DNA of 7,677 nucleotides, taken from assembly GCA_030613915.1 (NCBI GenBank), contig JAUWKY010000102.1:1-7677 (forward strand), read 5' to 3'. The position numbers and the translations under genes were made by a program. The DNA comes from Syntrophobacterales bacterium (GTDB lineage: Bacteria > Desulfobacterota > Syntrophobacteria > BM002). The notes beneath the pieces were generated by a model. It was not told the DNA's origin, made no database searches, and saw only the letters and a list, made by a program, of their open reading frames with translations. Positions 4,400-7,677 of this stretch are shown in pieces (position 1 is the first letter of the stretch; every line of letters begins with the position of its first letter).

Positions 4400-7054
4400 C
4401 TATCCCCCACCACTGAGCTTTGTCAGTTTTTCAAGTTGCGCCTGGAGCTTATCCAGTTTGCCGCCCAATCTCTCCAGTTTGTCCTTTTCTTTGGCGACAA
4501 TATCCGCAGGGGCCCGACTGAGGAATGCATTATTGGTCAGTTTCTTCTGGGTCCTGGCCAATTCAGGCTCCAGCTTGCTGATTTCCTTCTGCAGACGTCG
4601 ACTCTCTTCCTTGAAGTCAAGGACACCCTCGAGTGGCACAAACAACTCGAGCTCTCGAACCACAGCCGAAGCCGCCACCCGAGGCCGCTCCCCGTCCCTA
4701 ACCACCTCCAGCGATGACAGCCTGGCCAGATCTTCTATGTAATGGCCATGAGTCTTCACAATACTGCTGAGGCTCTCCGGGCCAAAGACCATTGTCTCCA
4801 ACTGGGCAGCCGGAGCAACATTCATCTCTCCCCTAATGTTTCTGATGGCCGTGGTCACATCCATCACAACTGCCATCTGCTCCTCCCCCTGACGGTCCAC
4901 CAGGGACTCATCTGATCTGGGAAACTCTGCCACCATAATGCTCCCTTCATTGTCGGGAAGATGATGCCACAATTCCTCGGTAACATAAGGCATAATGGGA
5001 TGGAGCAGCCGAAGAATGGCAGAAAGCCCATGAAGGAGAAACTGTTGGGTTTCTTTACGTTCCTTGTCGTCGTCGCCGTATAGGACCGGTTTGATCATTT
5101 CAAGGTACCAGTCGCAGAACTCGTGCCAGGTGAACTGATAGAGCACACTGGCAGCCTCATTGAAATAATAAGAATCCAGCGCTTCGCTGACCTGACGGAC
5201 AATCTCCTGCAACCGGCTCAGCATCCAACGGTCTGCCAACCTTCTTGGCTCGGGGAACACCCCGGCGGCCTCCACTCCCTCGAGATTCATGAGAGTAAAA
5301 CGGCTGGCATTCCAGAGCTTATTGACAAAATGCCTGTAGCCTTCAATCCGCTCTTCAGAGAGACGAACGTCTCTTCCCTGTGCTGCAAAGGCAGCCAAAG
5401 TGAAACGAAAAGCATCCGTACCATAGCGGTCCATGATCACCAGAGGGTCGATGACATTTCCCTTAGATTTACTCATCTTCTGGCCCTCGGCATCTCTGAC
5501 AAGGGCGTGAATGTAGACGTCACGGAATGGCACGTCCTTCATGAAATGCAAGCCCATCATCATCATTCGTGCCACCCAGAAAAAAAGAATATCGAAACCG
5601 GTAACCAGAACAGAAGTGGGGTAAAAGCTCTCAAGCTCTGGTGTCTTCTCAGGCCATCCCATGGTGGAGAAAGGCCAGAGGGCAGAGCTGAACCAGGTAT
5701 CCAACACGTCGTTCTCTTGAATCAGGTTGCTGCTGCTACAACGGCTGCATTGCTGGGGCTCTTCCATGGCAACAGTAACTTCGTCACAATCTTGGCAGTA
5801 CCATGCGGGAATGCGATGCCCCCACCAGATCTGGCGTGAGATGCACCAATCTTCAATGTTCTCTAACCAGTCAAAGTAGCTCTTCTCCCACATCTCTGGA
5901 ATGATGCGGGTGTTTCCATCACGCACCGCCGCCATGGAAGCTTCGGCCATCGGTTTCACCGCCACAAACCATTGCTTGGACAGTGTCGGCTCGATGATTG
6001 TCTTACATCGGTAGCAGTGACCCACTCTATGCTGGTAGTCTTCGACTTTTACGAGAAAACCCTGCCCTTGGAGGTCTTCAACTATCTTCTGACGACAACT
6101 ATCGCGGTCCATGCCGGCATATGGACCCGCCTCTTCGTTCATCACGCCTTGATCATCCATCACCCTGATCGCTGGCAGCCCGTGCCTCTGGCCGATTTCA
6201 AAATCGTATGGATCGTGGGCTGGGGTTACTTTCAGAGTGCCAGTGCCGAACTCCCGGTCAACGTACTCATCTGCAATCACCGGCAATTCGCGGTTTAGAA
6301 TAGGGAGTATGACTTTTTTCCCAATGAAATCACGGTAACGCTCGTCTTCCGGGTGTACCGCAACACCGGTGTCTCCCAGCATAGTTTCGGGCCGGGTGGT
6401 GACCACTACCAGACCGTCAGTTCCATCAGGGAAAGGATAGCGGAGATGGTAAAGCCGCCCCCCCCTTTCTTCCGCCTCCACCTCCAGGTTAGCCAGTGCT
6501 GTAACGCACCGTGGGCACCAATTGATAATCCGCTGGCCCCGATAAATCATGCCCTCATGATAGAGGGAAACGAAAACGCGCCTCACAGCTTCAGAAAGAC
6601 CTTCGTCCATGGTGAAGCGCTCTCTACTCCAATCGCAACTTGCTCCTAGCCTCTTGAGCTGATTGATAATCTTCCCGCCGTAGAGCTCACGCCACTGCCA
6701 AATTCTTTCGATGAACTTCTCCCGCCCCAGCTGATGTCTATCCGACCCTTCTTCTGTAAGCTGACGTTCCACCACATTCTGGGTGGCGATGCCGGCGTGG
6801 TCGGTTCCTGGCATCCAGAGCACATTGTCTCCATACATCCTCCTGTATCGGCAGAGGATGTCCTGGAGCGTATTGTTGAGGGCATGCCCCATGTGCAGAT
6901 CACCGGTAACATTCGGTGGAGGTATCACGATAGAATAGGCGGGATCGGTGCTGTTTTCGTCAGCTCGAAATAAATTCTGCTCCTCCCAAAATTGATACCA
7001 CTTTTCCTCTACAGCTGCAGGTTCGTAGGCTTTGGGCAGCACTGAGTTCTTCAT
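4400..7054 (-). CDS. valS: Valyl-tRNA synthetase
   Basis: ValS charges tRNA-Val and edits mischarged threonine. It has 884 residues, complete, of class Ia. PPPNVTGDLHMGHALN (45-60) holds the HIGH motif as HMGH (54-57). The CP1 editing domain (about 200-345) has VVVTTRPETMLGDTGVAVHP (216-235) and AHDPYDFEIG (279-288). DVLDTWFSSALWPFSTMGWP is at 449-468. KMSKSKGN (526-533) is the second catalytic signature. The anticodon-binding helical domain follows (about 600-760), then a C-terminal tRNA-binding coiled coil (about 815-880). Four Cys-X2-Cys pairs (180/183, 347/350, 420/423, 436/439) would fit two zinc knuckles, as in some thermophile ValRS; E. coli ValRS is not known for these. ATG 7054 has AAGGA 8 bases upstream. 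The gene ends in TAG two codons before the nadC start and in the same frame. Confidence 0.98.
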   Translation of the reverse strand: MKNSVLPKAYEPAAVEEKWYQFWEEQNLFRADENSTDPAYSIVIPPPNVTGDLHMGHALNNTLQDILCRYRRMYGDNVLWMPGTDHAGIATQNVVERQLTEEGSDRHQLGREKFIERIWQWRELYGGKIINQLKRLGASCDWSRERFTMDEGLSEAVRRVFVSLYHEGMIYRGQRIINWCPRCVTALANLEVEAEERGGRLYHLRYPFPDGTDGLVVVTTRPETMLGDTGVAVHPEDERYRDFIGKKVILPILNRELPVIADEYVDREFGTGTLKVTPAHDPYDFEIGQRHGLPAIRVMDDQGVMNEEAGPYAGMDRDSCRQKIVEDLQGQGFLVKVEDYQHRVGHCYRCKTIIEPTLSKQWFVAVKPMAEASMAAVRDGNTRIIPEMWEKSYFDWLENIEDWCISRQIWWGHRIPAWYCQDCDEVTVAMEEPQQCSRCSSSNLIQENDVLDTWFSSALWPFSTMGWPEKTPELESFYPTSVLVTGFDILFFWVARMMMMGLHFMKDVPFRDVYIHALVRDAEGQKMSKSKGNVIDPLVIMDRYGTDAFRFTLAAFAAQGRDVRLSEERIEGYRHFVNKLWNASRFTLMNLEGVEAAGVFPEPRRLADRWMLSRLQEIVRQVSEALDSYYFNEAASVLYQFTWHEFCDWYLEMIKPVLYGDDDKERKETQQFLLHGLSAILRLLHPIMPYVTEELWHHLPDNEGSIMVAEFPRSDESLVDRQGEEQMAVVMDVTTAIRNIRGEMNVAPAAQLETMVFGPESLSSIVKTHGHYIEDLARLSSLEVVRDGERPRVAASAVVRELELFVPLEGVLDFKEESRRLQKEISKLEPELARTQKKLTNNAFLSRAPADIVAKEKDKLERLGGKLDKLQAQLEKLTKLSGGG

Positions 7055-7107
7055 TTCCTTCTTCCTTCTCAGACGTCCATTGTCTGCACTCAGTCGTTTA
7101 ACACCAC

Positions 7108-7135
7108 ATTATCTTTTACCACGGACAACGGACAA
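7108..7135 (-). promoter_or_regulatory. Candidate promoter for valS-nadC
   Basis: On the minus strand TTGTCC (7135-7130), 16 bases, then GATAAT (7113-7108), the same -10 as the two promoters near 2200-2330. The start would fall near 7101, 47 bases before the valS ATG. The -35 overlaps the T-run of the upstream terminator, a common compact arrangement. TTGTCCGTTGTCCG contains two copies of the -35-like word. Confidence 0.4.
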
Positions 7136-7169
7136 AAAGAAAATGGGGATTATCCAGATAACCCCCATT
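7134..7169 (-). terminator. Intrinsic terminator between the acidic-protein gene and valS
   Basis: Read on the minus strand, AATGGGGGTTAT (7169-7158), loop CTGG, and ATAATCCCCATT (7153-7142) pair at all 12 positions, one being a G-U wobble. TTCTTTTT (7141-7134) follows directly. This is a textbook rho-independent terminator, 29 bases after the stop of the upstream gene, so that gene is transcribed apart from valS. On the plus strand the same stem has one A-C mismatch and no T-run. Confidence 0.85.
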
Positions 7170-7198
7170 CATAACCCGCCAATAATCGCGGCAGGTGA

Positions 7199-7639
7199 TC
7201 ATTTTTCTGCTTCCAAACTATTCCTAATCTTCTCTATCTCCTGGGCAATTGCACTCTCCACAATGGCAGGCAATCGTTCCTCTACCAGACGGATCACCAC
7301 TGCCTCGACCTGAGCACTGACGAGCGCTGCCAACTCCTCGACTGCAGCCGCGGACAGTTCCTCCACCGCAGCCTCCTCGCTTATATCCTCTAACTCCGCT
7401 TCAAGGTCTGTACCGATATCGTCGGTAACTTCTTCCCCGGCAACCATGGCTGACACCCCATTAACGGCTTGTTCACTCACATCCCCTGATTCTGCCTCAA
7501 GATCGGCAAAAAGATCCTCGGATAGATCTTCCTCTGAAACAGGGCTGACCTCGGCACTGACTGGCTCCTCGCCCGCATCCACCAGCTCAGTCTCAAGATC
7601 GGCAAAAAGATCTTCAGAAAGATCCTCCTCTGAAAACAT
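7199..7639 (-). CDS. Very acidic repeat protein with PopZ-like C-terminal helix, function unknown
   Basis: This 146-residue protein is not firmly recognised. It has about 45 Asp/Glu and only 5 Lys/Arg; residues 1-116 have no Lys, Arg or His at all. SEEDLSEDLFADLE occurs at 3-16 and again at 35-48, and a weaker DDIGTDLEAE copy lies at 73-82. The low-complexity acidic part gives way to a predicted amphipathic helix (about 104-144) with ERLPAIVESAIAQEIEKI at 121-138, which resembles the 'LPxiVexxVxxEIexi' tail of PopZ/DUF2497 proteins and of other deltaproteobacterial acidic proteins. That suggests a self-assembling or scaffold role, by inference only. ATG 7639 has a strong GGAGGT 4 bases upstream, but the frame stays open to the right edge, so a longer protein is not excluded. 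A terminator closes the gene before valS. No signal peptide or membrane segment is seen. Confidence 0.8.
   Translation of the reverse strand: MFSEEDLSEDLFADLETELVDAGEEPVSAEVSPVSEEDLSEDLFADLEAESGDVSEQAVNGVSAMVAGEEVTDDIGTDLEAELEDISEEAAVEELSAAAVEELAALVSAQVEAVVIRLVEERLPAIVESAIAQEIEKIRNSLEAEK
7496..7636 (-). repeat. Two direct DNA repeats coding the acidic SEEDLSEDLFADLE units
   Basis: Bases 7496-7540 and 7592-7636 are near-identical 45-base copies that both begin CTCAAGATCGGCAAAAAGAT. They are 96 bases apart (32 codons, in frame). The few differences are mostly silent, so the protein repeat is under selection or the duplication is recent. Copy number could vary between strains. Confidence 0.8.
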
Positions 7640-7677
7640 CGGTACCTCCGCGAGTAGCGAAACAGTGTAAAGATCCG

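Noticed and set aside
3996..4742. A 248-codon open frame on the plus strand across the nadC/valS junction
   Set aside because: It lies opposite two well-supported genes, is Ser/Arg/Leu-rich in the way antisense frames are, and has no recognisable domain or ribosome binding site.
5123..5839. A 238-codon open frame on the plus strand inside valS
   Set aside because: It is fully antisense to the conserved valS core and the translation shows no family features.
7055..7198. T-box riboswitch upstream of valS
   Set aside because: The terminator here is a simple hairpin 29 bases after the preceding gene, there is no T-box core word (AGGGTGGNACCGCG-like), and only about 80 bases separate it from the valS start, too few for specifier and antiterminator parts.
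1..7677. CRISPR arrays, tRNA or rRNA genes, insertion sequences, phage or defence genes
   Set aside because: No regularly spaced repeats, no cloverleaf or rRNA words, and no transposase, integrase or nuclease-like frames were seen on either strand.

Overview
This window looks like an ordinary bacterial chromosome segment of moderate GC content, most likely from the Desulfobacterota (the old Deltaproteobacteria) or a near relative. That placement is an inference. It rests on a DivIVA-family protein next to yggT and proC, a PanC/ValS/NadC set of Gram-negative type, and a strongly acidic protein with a PopZ-like tail. No marker gene in the window settles the taxonomy.

Left block (1-2174, all minus strand): a yggT - divIVA - panC - yggU(DUF167) cluster. 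A good sigma70-type promoter (2214-2240) reads into yggT. divIVA follows 52 bases after yggT, panC about 146 bases after divIVA, and yggU overlaps the panC stop codon by ATGA and runs off the left edge. YggT and DivIVA are membrane and cell-pole/division proteins. PanC makes pantothenate for coenzyme A.

Centre (2175-3541): an AT-rich divergent intergenic region of 320 bases separates yggT from proC, which reads to the right. It carries a consensus TTGACA-N17-GATAAT promoter for proC, with a perfect operator-like inverted repeat just past the predicted transcription start. After proC comes a perfect 9-bp hairpin, then a 150-base imperfect palindrome built from AAATCCGAAATTCGAA-type words, which fills the gap between the convergent proC and nadC genes.

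Right block (3542-7677, all minus strand): an unnamed very acidic repeat protein, closed by a strong intrinsic terminator, then valS (valyl-tRNA synthetase) with its own likely promoter, then nadC (quinolinate phosphoribosyltransferase). nadC starts with TTG two codons after the valS stop and in the same reading frame.

Most of the window is housekeeping: proline, pantothenate and NAD synthesis, tRNA charging and cell-shape/division factors. I see no mobile element, CRISPR array, RNA gene or defence system. The least explained items are the acidic PopZ-like protein, the palindromic intergenic repeat, the proC leader region and the in-frame valS/nadC junction.
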